From the NCBI GenBank assembly GCA_015680905.1, contig CM027382.1, positions 11,753,501 through 11,817,500 of the forward strand: a stretch of 64,000 bases of DNA. Reading direction: 5' to 3'. The notes beneath the pieces were generated by a model that was given only the letters and a program-made list of their open reading frames with translations, was not told the origin of the DNA and searched no databases. Below, piece after piece: positions 35,262 to 48,300 of this stretch (its first letter is position 1; every line of letters starts with the position of its first letter). A program made the translations under genes and the position numbers. The stretch is from Coptis chinensis. Taxonomy: Eukaryota > Streptophyta > Magnoliopsida > Ranunculales > Ranunculaceae.

Positions 35262-37460
35262 ATGGTTTTTAGTAATGTTGACTATGCAAAGACTTACTAC
35301 AAACAATATGGTCTACAAGAGGGATTTGAGACTCGTGTTCGGTCGATGGATATAAAACAAAACGGTGTGGGTTTGGCTACGGGTTGTTTAATGGTTTGCT
35401 CACGTAAAATGGTCCATAACAAAAGAGAAGTGGGTGTTTCTAGAAATACTAGCACTATCAGTAGTTGCCCAGCTAGAATGCGTGTTACAAAAAGAAAAGA
35501 TTAAGAGATGTACTATGTAAGTTGTACTGAAAATGACCATAGCCACGATTTGGTTAGTCCAGTAAAGAGAAATTGCATGAGGTTGAACAAAATATGCTTG
35601 AAGCGGCGAAGAGATTGACTGAAACTTTTGGTGAAAAATGGTTTACCTATCGGTAAAGTTGTAGCTATTTTTAGTAGGAAAGAACTTGGGTTTACAGAAA
35701 GGGATTACTGGAACCATCATTACGGTTTGACCAGAAAGATGCCTAAAGAAGTTGAAGCAACTCTCATGCTTAACTATTTTATGCAAAAGAGTGCCGAGAA
35801 TCTCCAGTTCTACTACGCCATTGATCTAGATCAAAATGGGACTGCAGAAAAAAAAATTGGGTTGATGGGAGGTCTCGAGTGCAGTATGAGTATTTCGGCG
35901 ATGTTGTCTCTTTTAATACCACATATCATACCAATGCATACTCTATGCCTTTTGCCCATTTTACTGGAGTCAACCATCATATGCATTCGATTCAGTTCGG
36001 TTAGCGCGTTGTTACTTGATGAGACAGAAGATACATTCATATGGGTGTTTAATTAAGACTTTAAGGCTTGGCTTACAGCCATGGGTGGTCGTGCGCCAAC
36101 TGCAATCATCACTGACTAGGACAGAGCGATGACGACAGCCATTGCAAAAGTGTTCCCTAATACTCGTCATCATTACTGTCTTTGGCATGTTATGCATAAA
36201 TTTCAAAAGAAGCTGTCATTTACTAAAATTAAGACATTGATAACTGACCTGAAGAACATTATTTCTTTATCGTATAGGATTGGTGATTTTGAAAGAAGAT
36301 GGTGTACAATAATAGAGAAGAATGAGTTGTTTGAAAATTCTTTATTGACAGAAATATATAATATGCGGGAGAAATGGGTTCTTTGTTATCTCAGTGACAC
36401 ATTTTTTGCTGGTATGCATACGATTGGGAGAAGTTAATCGATGAATTCTCATTATGACCAGTTTGTAAATTCAACAACTAAGCTGATGGTGTTTGTACAT
36501 GGTAATGAGAGGTCTTTGACTTTGATTGCTAGGAATGAAAGATATTCTGATTGCCGCACCGAGCATAGTTCACGAATTGTGGCTAAAGATGCTTTCCTCC
36601 TTATGCATGATGCGAAAGTATATACAATTAATGTATTCAATAAAATTAAGGAGCAATTAGAGAAGTCAAATATGGAGTACAAAATTGATGGGGAAGAGAT
36701 TGACAACAATGGAACTGGAAGCTACATGGTAAAATTCAGAGACCTGCAGAAAAAGTTTGTTTAGAAAGTGAGTTTCAATATAGGAACCTTAGAGGGAGAC
36801 TGTGAATATAAGTATTTTCAATTTATGAGGTTACTTTGTGGTCACATGTTAAAGCTTTTTCAGTGTTACGACATCGAACATATTCCAAGGCATTTTTTTT
36901 AAAGTGGTGAATGCAAAAGGCAAACACGTATAGAGCGGAATTTGATACTGGATTAGTGTTCAGCCATGAAAACCATGAACCTTTGAAAGTGGCTCATTGT
37001 ATCAAGGTTGTTTCTCAAGTGACTTACGATGTAGCGAATAATGTTCAGGCTTATTCATATTTTATAGAAAATATAGGCGAAATGGCTATTTGAGTTTCAA
37101 AATTGAATAAAACTTTCATCGAAGGAGACGCATATAATGGAGAGCCTCCAATTGAAGAGCCTTTACCTCACACGTTAATTGATTTTAATGTTTAATTTGA
37201 TATAGGTTTAATGTTTAATGTTATTTAATTTTAATATTTCATTTGATATTAATATTTATTTCATTTTGACTTTCAAATATGTATTTCAGGTATTGATTTT
37301 GAATCCAACATTTCTCAAACAAAAGGGAGGAAGAAGAACGCGGAGAGATTTAAATCCCAAATGGAGATAGCCCTAAACAATCCAAGAAGAATGTGTAGAT
37401 ACTGTAGAAAGATTGCTAAGCATGACTCAAGAAATAGTCTGGAGAAAAATAATACATAAT
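35262..37460 (+). pseudogene. FAR1-RELATED SEQUENCE-type pseudogene (MULE-derived)
   Basis: Pieces of a FAR1/FHY3-family protein in order. The FAR1 DNA-binding region is NVDYAKTYYKQYGLQEGFET (35274 on). The MULE transposase core has GLPIGKVVAIFSR, AWLTAMGGRAPTAIITD (about 36066-36116) and NTRHHYCLWHVMHKF (36160-36204). A SWIM-like CGHMLKLF lies near 36840 and a C-terminal CRYCRK..HDSRN piece near 37395. Many stops and frameshifts interrupt it (for example stops at 35502, 36053 and 36116), so no intact protein is possible. Functional FRS proteins are transcription factors domesticated from Mutator transposases; this could be a dead gene copy or a decayed transposon. Confidence 0.78.
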
Positions 37461-38432
37461 TTGTGATGCAAGTATATTTGGTTGCTAGGTTGTTTGGTTT
37501 GTTGGTTAATACGTAATCTGTGATATGTTAGAGAGGTGTGAATTACACAAATTTCTTGTCGTTTAGAAACTGCAAATTAATAAATATATTTCTAAACATG
37601 CAACAATTAAAAAGAATAGTATCAAGTTAAAGTCAAACCCAATCTTGAAGTGGTGACTTTAAAAATAAGAAGTTTGATGAACCAATTACAAATTAGAATG
37701 ATTTTAAAACAGTTTGTTGGATTTTAACTAACTAATTTAAACTAATAATGAAAATTTAATTCTAAATATTTTAACTAATTGAACTAAATAATTGTTTTTC
37801 AAGAAATTAATGAATGAAGAAATCCTAAATAGTGAAAGACTTAAACCCTGATTAAATAAGAAAATATAACTTTTATATTTCCAAATGTTCATAAGTTCAT
37901 TCTCTAATATTAAAACTACATCAAACTACGACTTTAGCCAAAAGTTCGATGAATAGTTTTCAATTAAAATAACATTTATAGCTAGTCTCGTTTTAATTTA
38001 TAAGATATATATGTCCTCCAATTCTTCTAGCATTGATATTTTCGCTATCTAAGCATGGAAAATCACTTCATAAAAAAAATACATTAACCATTAGGGATAG
38101 TGAATTAAACAATAATAATTCATGCTCTAATTAATATAAAGAAATAAATGAACTATGAGAGATACCCCAAAGTGGTGATAGAACTCATGAAAACTTATGT
38201 CTCAATATATTAAATAAGAAAAACATCATCGAAACGCATTAAACACAAAAGAAATATAGGAGAATTGAAACATATACAAATATAAAAAAAACTTCATGTT
38301 GGGGTATTGATAAATACCAAAAACTGTAATACTAAACCCCGTAGAGACATAGCATTTTGGTTAATTATGTGTTTAATAATTATGAAATAATTATATTCTT
38401 GTATTTTTACAGGTTTTCACAGTTAATGTGAA
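37461..38432. other. AT-rich intergenic DNA, no feature seen
   Basis: Very AT-rich sequence without ORFs above background or a clear repeat unit. It ends where a Helitron-type 5' terminus begins at 38433. Confidence 0.4.
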
Positions 38433-38554
38433 TCTATATAATAAAACAACTTGGTTTTTAAGTGGTTTGTGTGAAGCTTACATCGGATGACTAATACTTA
38501 ATACAATCAGTACATCTAACGGTAGACCGGCACTATTAAAGAGTAAGTTGATTC
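38433..38554 (+). mobile_element. Helitron-type 5' terminus (interrupted by copia-2)
   Basis: A host A is followed by TCTATATAATAAAACAACTT, then GGTTTTTAAGTGG, very similar to the sequence at 45353. Copia-2 inserted 122 bp inside. The block GTGTGAAGC..TACATCGGATG from this segment recurs at about 44817-44905 beyond the copia. The matching 3' end is unclear (48718 or 51336). Call based on terminal similarity. Confidence 0.4.
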
Positions 38555-39255
38555 TGTTAGAAAAATGAATTTGCACAAATCCATTAAAATATGAATGAGT
38601 AGTTTGTCTCCCAAGTTACCCTACTTGAGATGAAATAGGTCTTTCTTGAAACAGTACGTAAAGTGAGAAAAACCTTTTCAAAAAGATGCACTTGTTCGAA
38701 ACAGTGCATTATGTCGAAAAGGTGCAACCTTTCTAAATGTGCACTGGTTCGAAACAGTGCATTATGCCGAAAAGGTGTGACCTTTCGAAATAGGCACTAG
38801 TTCGAAACAGTGTTTTATGCCGAAATGGTGTGTCTTTTCGAAACATATGACTTTTCAAAGAGTTGCTTACTTTTTCCCAAGAGTCACTATGTTGTTTCGA
38901 AGAGGCACCACTCACCTATAAATAGTGGATGAATTTGGAGAGAAAGACACACCAGATCACACAGAGTTATGATCTTTCTCTTCTCCCCCTGTTCTTAGTC
39001 AAATACTATGTTGTGTTCGATGATTCTATAGAATTGAAGTGCTAGCTTTCTATAGAAGGAAATCTGTTCTATCTTGGGAGACAGTTTTCCATCAACCTTC
39101 AAGCACCGTGAGGGGGAAAATCTGTCTTAAGGACATAGTGTATCTATACTAGGCTCGAATTTAACTAAGAAGTACAAGACACGTACAAGACAAAAAGTTT
39201 GTATAGTTTGGTAATTGGTAAAGAGTAAGTACAATTAAGTTGTATATTCCTAACA
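38555..39255 (+). repeat. 5' LTR of copia-2, with an internal 53-bp repeat
   Basis: The 701-bp LTR holds three tandem copies of a 53-bp unit starting GCACTGGTTCGAA at 38688, 38741 and 38794. This lies upstream of a TATAAATA box at 38917, where enhancer-like repeats of LTR promoters are often found. Confidence 0.88.
38917..38924 (+). promoter_or_regulatory. TATA box of the copia-2 LTR
   Basis: TATAAATA lies within CACCTATAAATAGTGG, about 360 bp into the LTR and just after three 53-bp repeats. The same box occurs in the 3' LTR near 44240. Transcription would start about 30 nt downstream, by inference. Confidence 0.6.
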
Positions 39256-39367
39256 ACTTAAGACAGATTTCTTTTTCTTCTTCTTCTTTTTACCCAACAT
39301 AATTTGTTTTACTTTTTTTCTCCTTTTTGGTTTAAGGGAATAACAAAGTGTAGTTGTATTTCAGAAT

Positions 39368-40297
39368 ATGGCAACACCACCAGTTACTCCTGCTGTTACT
39401 GTTCCTACTGTTGTTTCTCATTATGTTCCTCATGGGGAGAAGCCTGAAAAGTTCAATAGAACTGATTTCAAACGCTGGCAACAAAAGATGCTCTTCTATC
39501 TGACCACCCTGAACTTGGCAAGGTTTCTATGGGATAAGGCTCCCCGATGTAAGCCACGATGAAACCAACAAGGAGAAGGTTTTGGCCCAAGGATGCTTGG
39601 TTTTATGCTGATTTCTTGTGTAGAAATTATGTCCTTAGTGGGTTGGCTGACTCATTATACAATGTGTATAGTGTGTTCAAGACTGCTAAGGAACTTTGGG
39701 ATTCGTTGGACAAGAAATACAAGAGTGAAGATCTTTGGCATGAAGAAATTCATAGTTGGCAGATTTCTTGATTTCAAAATGACGGATAGTAAGACCGTCA
39801 TAAGCCAAGTCCAAGAACTTCAAGTAATCCTCCATGATGTCATTGCTGAAAGAATGGCCCTAGGAGAATCTTTCCAAGTGGCTGCTATGATTGAGAAATT
39901 ACCACCATCTTGGAAGGATTTTAAGAACTATCTTAAGCATAAACGCAAAGATATGAATCTTGAATAACTGATTGTCCATCTAAGGATAGAGGAAGATAAC
40001 CACCTATCTGAGAAGAAGGGCAAGGATCCCATGGTGGCAAAGGCCAAAGTTGTGGAAAGATCAAGTGCTAAGGGAAAGAGGAAGCGCCAAGACAAAGCTC
40101 AAGGTGAAGAGATTAGTACGCCTACTAAGTTCAAAGGCAAATGTTACTACTGTGGGAAGGCTGGACATAAGGCAAGTGAATGTCGCAAGCCAAAGAAGTA
40201 CAAGAAGCAAAAGACTGAAGCAAATGTGACAATGGACACGCTTTCTGATAATGTTAATGACATGAACCTATCTCATTGTGGTTTCAATGTCTCATGA
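39368..40297 (+). pseudogene. copia-2 gag, broken
   Basis: It starts MATPPVTPAVTVPTVVSHYV and runs through GEKPEKFNRTDFKRWQQKML. A frameshift near 39545 moves to [16 protein letters not shown] and a second near 39745 to a UBN2-type stretch (MIEKLPPSWKDFKNYLKHKR). There is a stop at 39965, then a basic region and a CCHC zinc knuckle CYYCGKAGHKASEC (about 40141-40182). At least two frameshifts and one stop make it non-functional. It packages element RNA in intact relatives. Confidence 0.85.
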
Positions 40298-43270
40298 TTG
40301 GAAATGAAAGGGAATGGTGGGTGGATACTGGGGGCTACTACGCCACATATGCTCCAACAAGTTGATGTTCACCACTTATCATCTTTGTGGAAAAGGAAGA
40401 ACAACTCTTTATGAGAAACTCTTCTACGCCCAGGTTGAAGGCAAAGAAAAGGTGGTGATGAGGTTGACTTACGGGAATGAACTAACTCTGAATGAGGTGC
40501 TCTATGTGCACGACATTAAAGAACTTGGTTTAAGTCATTTCTGAGCAAGAATGGCTTTAAGTTAGTCTTTGTTTCTGATAAATTTGTACTAACTAAGAAT
40601 GATGTATTCGTGGGAAAGGACTATTTTCAGGATGGGCTCTTTAAGATATCTTGTTTTACTATTGTGCTAAAGAGCGCCAATCAAGTTGAATCTTCTGTTT
40701 ATTTGATTGAGTCTTCACATGTATGACATGATAGATTAGGACATGTTAATTATGATACTTTGCGTAGATTAATTAATTTGGACTATATACCAAAGATAAA
40801 AATAGATCCACACCATAAATGTGAAAATTGTGTAGAATCCAAGTTGACCAGATCATCATTTCATTCCATTGAAAGAAGTACTGAACCTCTAGACTTAATA
40901 CATACATATATATGTGATCTTAAGTACATGCAAACTAGAGGTGGTAAAAAGTATTTCATTACTTTTTATTGACGATAGCACTAGATATAGTTATGTTTAC
41001 TTGTTGAGAAGTAAAGATGAGGCAATTGAAGTGTTTAAATACTATAAAAATGAAGTTGAAAATCAGCTAAGCAAAAAGATTAAGGCTATAAGGAGTGATA
41101 AAGGAGATGAATATGAATCACCTTTTGAAGGTTTTTGTTCTGAACATGGAATCATTCATCAAACTACAGCTCCTTATTCACCTCAATCAAATGGTATTGC
41201 GGAACGCAAAAACCGAACTCTAAAAGAGATGATGAATGCTATGTTGTTAAGTTCTCGGTTTACCCCTGCACTTTTGTAGGGAAACTTTGCTTTCTACGCC
41301 AATTACATTCTCAACAAGATTCCTAACAAGAAGACGCTTTAAAACACCATACCTAATTGTGGAAAGGTCATCGACTTCCTACAAATTCTTAAAAGTGTGG
41401 GGTGTCTTGCTAAAAGTGGAAGTCCCTAAACCTAAGAAGGTGAAGATAGGACCCAAGACTATTGATTGTGTATTCATTGGATATGCAAACAATAGTAGTG
41501 CATATCGTTTTCTCGTTCATAAATCAGAGATTCAAGATATACATGTTAATACGATTATTGAGTCAAGGAATGCTTCATTCTTTGAAAATACATTTCCGTA
41601 TAACATATGTATAGAGCCAAGTTCAACAAAGAGAACTTTAGACGCTACAACTAGTAACCATTCTACACAAAGCGAAATTGAGGAGGAACCTAGATGTAGT
41701 AAAAGGTCAAGGACGTCAACGTCTTTTGGACCTGATTTTCTAATATACTTGTTGGAAAATAATCCTCAAACGTTCAAGGAGGCAATGTCATCTCCAGAAG
41801 CTACTTATTGGAAAAATAGCTTAGATTGAATCCATAATGCAAAAATAAATACCACGAAGACTTTGGAATTAAGTAGATATTCACAAAGAAATTGAAGACT
41901 GATTGATCAATCAACAAGTATAAAGCTAGACTTGTGGTTAAAGGCTTTAGACAAAAGGAAGGATTGGATTATTTTGACACTTATTCTCCAGTTACAAGAA
42001 TAACTTCCATAAGAATGCTAATAGTAATAGTATCAACACATGGATTTGAGATACATCAAATGGATGTAAAGACGGCATTCTTGAATGGTGAGTTAGATGA
42101 AGAAATATACATAAAACAACCTGAAGGGTTTATTGCTCCTGGACAAGAAATGAAAGTTTGCAAGTTTGTTAAATCCTTATATGGATTAAAGCAAGCACCT
42201 AAGCAATGACATGAGAAATTTGACAATGCAATGTCGTCAAACGATTTCAAAATAAACGAGTATGACAAGTGTGTCTATGTCAAAAGCACTCAAAAGGGAT
42301 GTGTCATTGTTTGTCTCTATGTAGACAATATGCTAATTTTGGGTAGTAACATGGATGTCATAATATCTACCAAACAAATATTATCTAGTAAGTTTGACAT
42401 GAAAAATTTAGGTGTCGCTGATGTTATCCTAGGAATTAAGATCTCTAGGACGGAGGATGGACTTGTTCTATCACAATCTCATTACATTAAGACGATTCTT
42501 GAAAAGTTCAAGAAATATAACATCACACCAAAAAGGTCACCAGTTCAAGTAAATCTTCATTTAGCTAAAAATATTGGAGATAGCATATCTCAACTAGAAT
42601 ATTCTTATACTTGGCGGTTTAATGTATGTCATGAACTGTACAAGGTCTGACATAACATACTCTGTGAGCAAGCTAAGTCGATATACGAGTAATCCTGACA
42701 GAGATCATTAAACTGCCATACTGAGAGTTTTGGGATACTTAAAGTATACTTAGAATTTTGGTCTGCACTATACAAGATATCAAGCCGTTCCAGAAGGGTA
42801 CTGCGATGCTAATTGGATATCTGACACTAAAGACTCAAAGTCCACAAGTGGATATGTCTTTACACTTGGAGGTGCTGTTGTTTCTTGGAAATCCTCAAAA
42901 CAAACGTGCATAGCGAGGTCCACTATGGAATCATAATTCATTGCATTAGACAAGGCTGGAGAAGAAGCAGAGTAGCTTCAAAATTTCTTATTAGATATTC
43001 CAAACTGGGCTAAACACATTACCCGTGAAATGTGTATACACCGTGACAAACCAATCTGCTATTGGTAGAGCCGCAAGTAGCATATATAATCTGAAGTCTC
43101 GACACATACGTTGTAGACATAATACCGTTAGACAATTGCTCTTAAATGGAGTTATCTCAATCGACTATGTAAGGTCAAAAGATAACATTGCGGATCCGCT
43201 TACAAAAGGTTTAACAAGAGAGCAAGTGGAAAGATTATCAAGGGGAATGAGTTTAAAGCCTTTGAGATAA
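40298..43270 (+). pseudogene. copia-2 pol: protease trace, integrase, RT, RNase H
   Basis: A protease trace (WWVDTG) lies near 40317 before a frame change. The integrase has [23 protein letters not shown] and, in the core, IRSDKGDEYESPF and YSPQSNGIAERKNRTLKEMM (to 41279). RT shows MVKGFRQKEGLDYFDTYSPV, MDVKTAFLNGELDEEIYIKQ and the catalytic region as YVDNMLILG at 42318, with D changed to N. RNase H ends at 43270 with KDNIADPLTKGLTREQVERL. Stops replace expected Trp at 40724, 41277, 42207 and 42973. The polyprotein is dead. Confidence 0.87.
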
Positions 43271-43880
43271 TCAACCAAGAGTCCTCATAATGGAAAAGCC
43301 AACATAGTTGACTAAGGATCCCAAGATCTAGGTTCAAAGGGCCAACTGAATTATGTATGTGACTCAGTTAGCACTGGAGAGTAATAATATACTCTAACCC
43401 ATTCCAATATAAGACAGTGCATATCTGTCGTGAGACCCAAGATAAGTCAAGCTTTTAATGATTTATTATATCTTGGAAAGTTATGTTATCCAAGTGGAGT
43501 ATTGCATGATACTCTTTATAGAAATCACCTATGTGAGTGTGAAGTGGGGACGCTTCTATGAGAATTTTAAGGCAAATGTCTCAAAAGCACTCTCTGAAAC
43601 CAAGAAATGTTTAAGGCCAAAATGAACACGAACGTGAGAACCAACAGTAATCGAGAAGGTACTGCGTGAAGATGATTGTCTAGGTTTATACAAATGGCTG
43701 ACAGTTCAAGGACATAAATTAAAGTATACTGATCGTCCAATTAAATCGGATCATCTTTCACTAAGGCAAGTTCAAGGCCTCCCATGCTACTTGACCTGAT
43801 GTGGTATCTTTTCATTTGTAAAAGAACAGAAATCCGATGTTTATGATAGAAGAAGCCAAATTTTCATTCATGTGGTGGAT

Positions 43881-44581
43881 TGTTAGAAAAATGAATTTGC
43901 ACAAATCCATTAAAATATGAATGAGTAGTTTGTCTCTCAAGTTACCTCACTTGAGATGAAATGGGTTTTTCTTGAAACAGTACGTAAAGTGAGAAAAACC
44001 TTTTCAAAAGGATGCACTTGTTCGAAAATAGTGCATTATGCCGAAAAGGTGCGACTTTTCGAAATATGCACTGGTTTGAAATAGTGCATCATGCCTAAAA
44101 GGTGTGACCTTTCGAAATAGGCACTGGTTCGAAACAGTGTTTTATGCCGAAATGATGTCTTTTTGAAACATGTGACTTTTCAAAGAGTTGCTTACTTTTT
44201 CCCAAGAGTCACTGTGTTGTTTCGAAAAGGCACCACTCACCTATAAATAGTGGATAAATTTGGAAAGAAAAACACACCAGACACACAGAGTTCTAATCTT
44301 TCTCTTCTTCCCCTGTTCTTAGTCAAATACTATATGTTGTGTTCGATGATTCTATAGAATTGAAGTGCTAGCTTTCTATAGAAGGAAATCTGTTCTATCT
44401 TGGGAGACAGTTTTCCATCAACCTTCAAGCACCGTAAGGGGGAAAATTTGTCTTAAGGACATAGTGTATCTACACTAGGCTCGGATTTAACTAAGAAGTA
44501 CAAGACACGTACAAGACAAAAAGTTTGTATAGTTTGGTAATTGGTAAAGAATAAGTACAATTAAGTTGTATATTCCTAACA
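43881..44581 (+). repeat. 3' LTR of copia-2
   Basis: A 701-bp copy of the 5' LTR with the same ends and a TATA box. It follows a purine-rich CATGTGGTGGAT tract and is bounded on the right by the GATTC duplication. Confidence 0.88.
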
Positions 44582-45352
44582 GATTCCAATTAGGAAACAA
44601 TCTTTATGAAAACACACTCAAAGAAATTACTACTAACTTATCTATAATTTATTAAACTTATCTAAATAACTTATCTAACTTATTTAAATTCTAACTTATC
44701 TAAATTTATCTAAAATTATCTAAATTCTAACATACTTATGATATTAATCCTCATAGCGATGGCTAATAGTTAATACATTCAGTACATCTGACGGTATAAG
44801 TTGATTCCTGGCTTTTAAGTGGTTTGTGTGAAGCCTACATCGGATGGCTAATAGTTAATACAATCAGTATATCTAACAGTAAACCAACACGATTAAAGAG
44901 TAAGTTGATTCAAATTAGGAAACAATTTTTATGAAAACATCATGCAAAGAAATTACTACTAACTTATTTAGAATTTATGAAATTTAATCATCTAAATAAC
45001 TTATCTAACTTATGTAAATTATAACTTATCTAAATTTATCTAAAATTATCTAAATTCTAACATCTTGATGATATTAATCCTCATAGTGATGGCTAATAGT
45101 TAATACATTCAAGACATCCGACTAGAAGTTGATTCCAATTAGAAAACAATCTTTAAGAAAAGCGTGCTCAAAGAAATTACTACTAACTTATCTAGAATTT
45201 ATGAAACTTATCTAAATAACTTATTTAACTTATTTAAATTCTAACTTATCTAAATTTATCTAAAGTTATCTAAATTCTAATGTACTAATGATATTAATCC
45301 TCATAGCCTTCTTATCCACAAACACTTCTTGAGTATTTCCACGTGTTGTTAA
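44582..45352. repeat. AT-rich tandem repeat, ~224-bp unit, about three copies
   Basis: Units start GATTCCAATTAGGAAACAAT at 44582, 44907 and 45131 and end with TTAATCCTCATAG. Each contains ACTTATCTAAATTTATCTAAA blocks. The first unit carries an extra ~100 bp that duplicates the Helitron 5' segment seen at 38445-38554, so that segment existed in several copies before copia-2 landed. No coding. Confidence 0.8.
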
Positions 45353-48300
45353 TCCTCTATATAATAAAGCAATTTGGTTTTTATGTATTTATATCAAACG
45401 GTTAGGGAGAAAGCAGTTTTGGGATGATCTAACAATGAAATTATAACACTTACTAATATCCATAAAATTAGGAAATAAGAATAAGAATCATTTATCGGAC
45501 CAATCTCTATTTTTCCTTCAAATCACTTTTAGTTACCAATAAACAAATTACTTTTAGTTTTGGGATGATCTGACGGTAATTATAACACTTACTAATACCT
45601 ATGAAATTAGAAAATAAGAATCCTTGGCCAATCTCTCTTTTTTCTTCAAATCACTTTTAGTTATCAATAAACAAATCACTTTTAGTTACCAGATATATAT
45701 ATAAACCTACGTCTTTCACTATTTCCTCTTCCTCACGAAGATACCTTACAACCATTTATTCTTCCTAACCAGTGAGGTAACACCCTTCTTCTCACCCTAT
45801 CATGTTTGAGTGCAAGGATCTCCCAACGCAATCTTCAATGTAAGGTAAAAAAATCTCATTACTTCATTGTCAGTGAGTTTTGTTGCTTTTTCTACATTGT
45901 TTTTTCAGTAACCTTCTTCAATACTATCTTCTTCTCTTCAGTAAGAATTCTTAACATGATTTATCTATCTCGGTTCTCTCCACTGTGTCATGCTTTCTCC
46001 ACCACTCTAAGTCTCTTTTTCAACATGTAATATTAATTTGTATTTAGTTTACATAGTGGTTCAGTGCATAGTTTTATGGGCGTAATGAAAACTATGCCTT
46101 TAACACTCAATTTAGATTTCAAATGAGATGGGATTTTGGAAAAATCCATTGATAATGATGAATAAATCTTTTCTATTGAATAAGATTCCTCGAGATTAAA
46201 ACGATAGTTGTGAAGGCAAGTACATTTTGACGTCATTTTCTTCTAATTGTTCAAGTTTATTTCTATGCACAAAACAACAAAGAATCTACATTCATTTTAG
46301 TATGTACATAGTGTAGTGCAGAGACTTCAACGCTTCTTTTGCAAGATTGAACTAATCAATGGAAGGTTTACATATTGTTGAATGAGAACTTTTTCAGTCA
46401 ACATGACTGAGAACGTGTTTGGGTTACAAGAAAATGTAAGAGTGAAGAATTAGCTATAATAGAAGCAAGTAAGTTAGTGGAAAAGTTATTTTTCACTATT
46501 TATATTTGAAAAGCTATATGTCTTATTTGTCGTAGATGTATGCTTCATTTTGTGCATTTTGTAGTTGTAAAGACGTGTTGAGTAGGAGACTAAATGCAAA
46601 AGAATATATCATTTTCCAATCCCAAATGTTTGTGCTAGACTCATTTCCCATATTTATTGTGTTGCATAAGTGCATGGCCAATGATACAACAACAACCAAA
46701 AGAGTATAAGTCAAGGCACAAGTAAAACTTCTACTTCTTATGATATCATCACTCGAGTATTGAGGATCAGTATCCTCTCTTCTTATCAGATTTTTGAATC
46801 CTCATAATTTCTAATATGATATTTTAGTTTCAATAAATTTTTATATTAAGGTTGTAGTTTCTTGGATATTTTCGGCCTCTTTGTATTGTGACTTTGTGTG
46901 CACTTATTAAGACTTCATAACCGTACCTCACAGTATATTAATTTAGTTATCATTTGACAGTTATTAATTATGTTAAATCCAGGTACAAAGGATTATGGGT
47001 TTAATTGAAACCAACATTTTGAGAATGTGACACATGAAGACGTACTACCTCACACTAAGATCGGAACAAGTAGGTAAAGGTAGGAAAGAAAGCACCCTCT
47101 TCATCAGATACAATTGAGTTGCATATTTGGGTCAGAAGTTTGGAAGCTAATAGTTTATATCCTTGGATTGTCTAACGACTGTAGCCGAATTGACAAAATA
47201 TTATATTTTCATCATTGCATTGTGAAAGGTTGGCTATGGCGTTGTGATTAAGATTTAGTTGCAAGAAGTGGCTACAGAAGTTCAGATTTCATTGTCAATT
47301 AGGCTCACTTTTTAATAGCTAGCTACTAAACTACCCCATGTTGTCTTGAGCATTGGTTATGGGCTGTCTTTAGCTTCTTACGCAGTAGTGTTGGTTGCAT
47401 ATATGCTGGATTTAGCAAGGATCCATTTTGTTTTTACTCATTAATGGATCTATGACTTTTACTATTATTATATTTATGCAGGAACTATCCAACGAAGGAA
47501 ATAAAGACGATAATATTTTGGCAACTGACAGATTCCTCACCCATTGAAGTTTGCAAATTGGGTATATATTAAAGGCATTAAGAGCAAATTTTGGAAGTTC
47601 ATTTGAGTAGCAAACCTATTCCCAGTGGTATCTTTGAGTGGCAGATCGAACTATTCCCAGTACAGTAGTATCTTTGAGTAGTAGACTTATAAATTTGTTT
47701 ACAATAGCCATGTTTTAATTGAGCCTATTTGAAGCTCCATGGGCTCTATATTGGTCATTTGAAATATCTTTGTTTGTTCAATGTAATGGCATAATTTGTA
47801 GTGCATCTTACATATGATCTCTTATGCATTTTTGTAGTAATTGTGTAATGGACATGATTAATCAGATACATTGAATCCATTTAGCTACTGTCATCGAACT
47901 TTTGATGTTGACAAAATCAAGAAAACTTGAGAACTTTTTGTTACTTCAGCAATTCATATTAGTTATTGTTTTTGTTGTTGGTTGTTGACACTTCGTTTGC
48001 CAGTCCATTGGATTGCAGACATGTCCTTTAGCAGGAAACATTTGATATCAATTTGGGGTCTTAGTTGTTTGATCCAAGCATGTTAGTTCTACCGCTAGAC
48101 TATCTACGAACTATTGATGATAATAATTATGTGCTCATGAATAAGCTAATCTCGCTATGTATTTAGCAAGATTAAAAGCAAGTAAGCCAAAAGACCTACA
48201 AAATTTCTCTCAAAAAAGATTGTCATTGGCTTAAAATTGCATTTGCTTGCTTAACGACGGGATGGGGTGTCCTTTAATGTTCACTTTAAGTATACACATG

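Larger units (their letters stand above)
38555..44581 (+). mobile_element. Ty1/copia LTR retrotransposon (copia-2)
   Basis: Two 701-bp direct repeats (38555-39255 and 43881-44581) begin TGTTAGAAAAATG and end TTCCTAACA. They are flanked by GATTC at 38550-38554 and 44582-44586. A polypurine-like CATGTGGTGGAT precedes the 3' LTR. Gag, zinc knuckle, integrase, RT and RNase H follow in copia order on the plus strand. The LTRs are similar (a few percent different by eye), so the insertion is younger than copia-1. The coding region is nonetheless broken at several places, including tryptophan codons turned into stops. The site where a primer-binding site belongs does not look like the usual tRNA complement. 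Confidence 0.93.
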
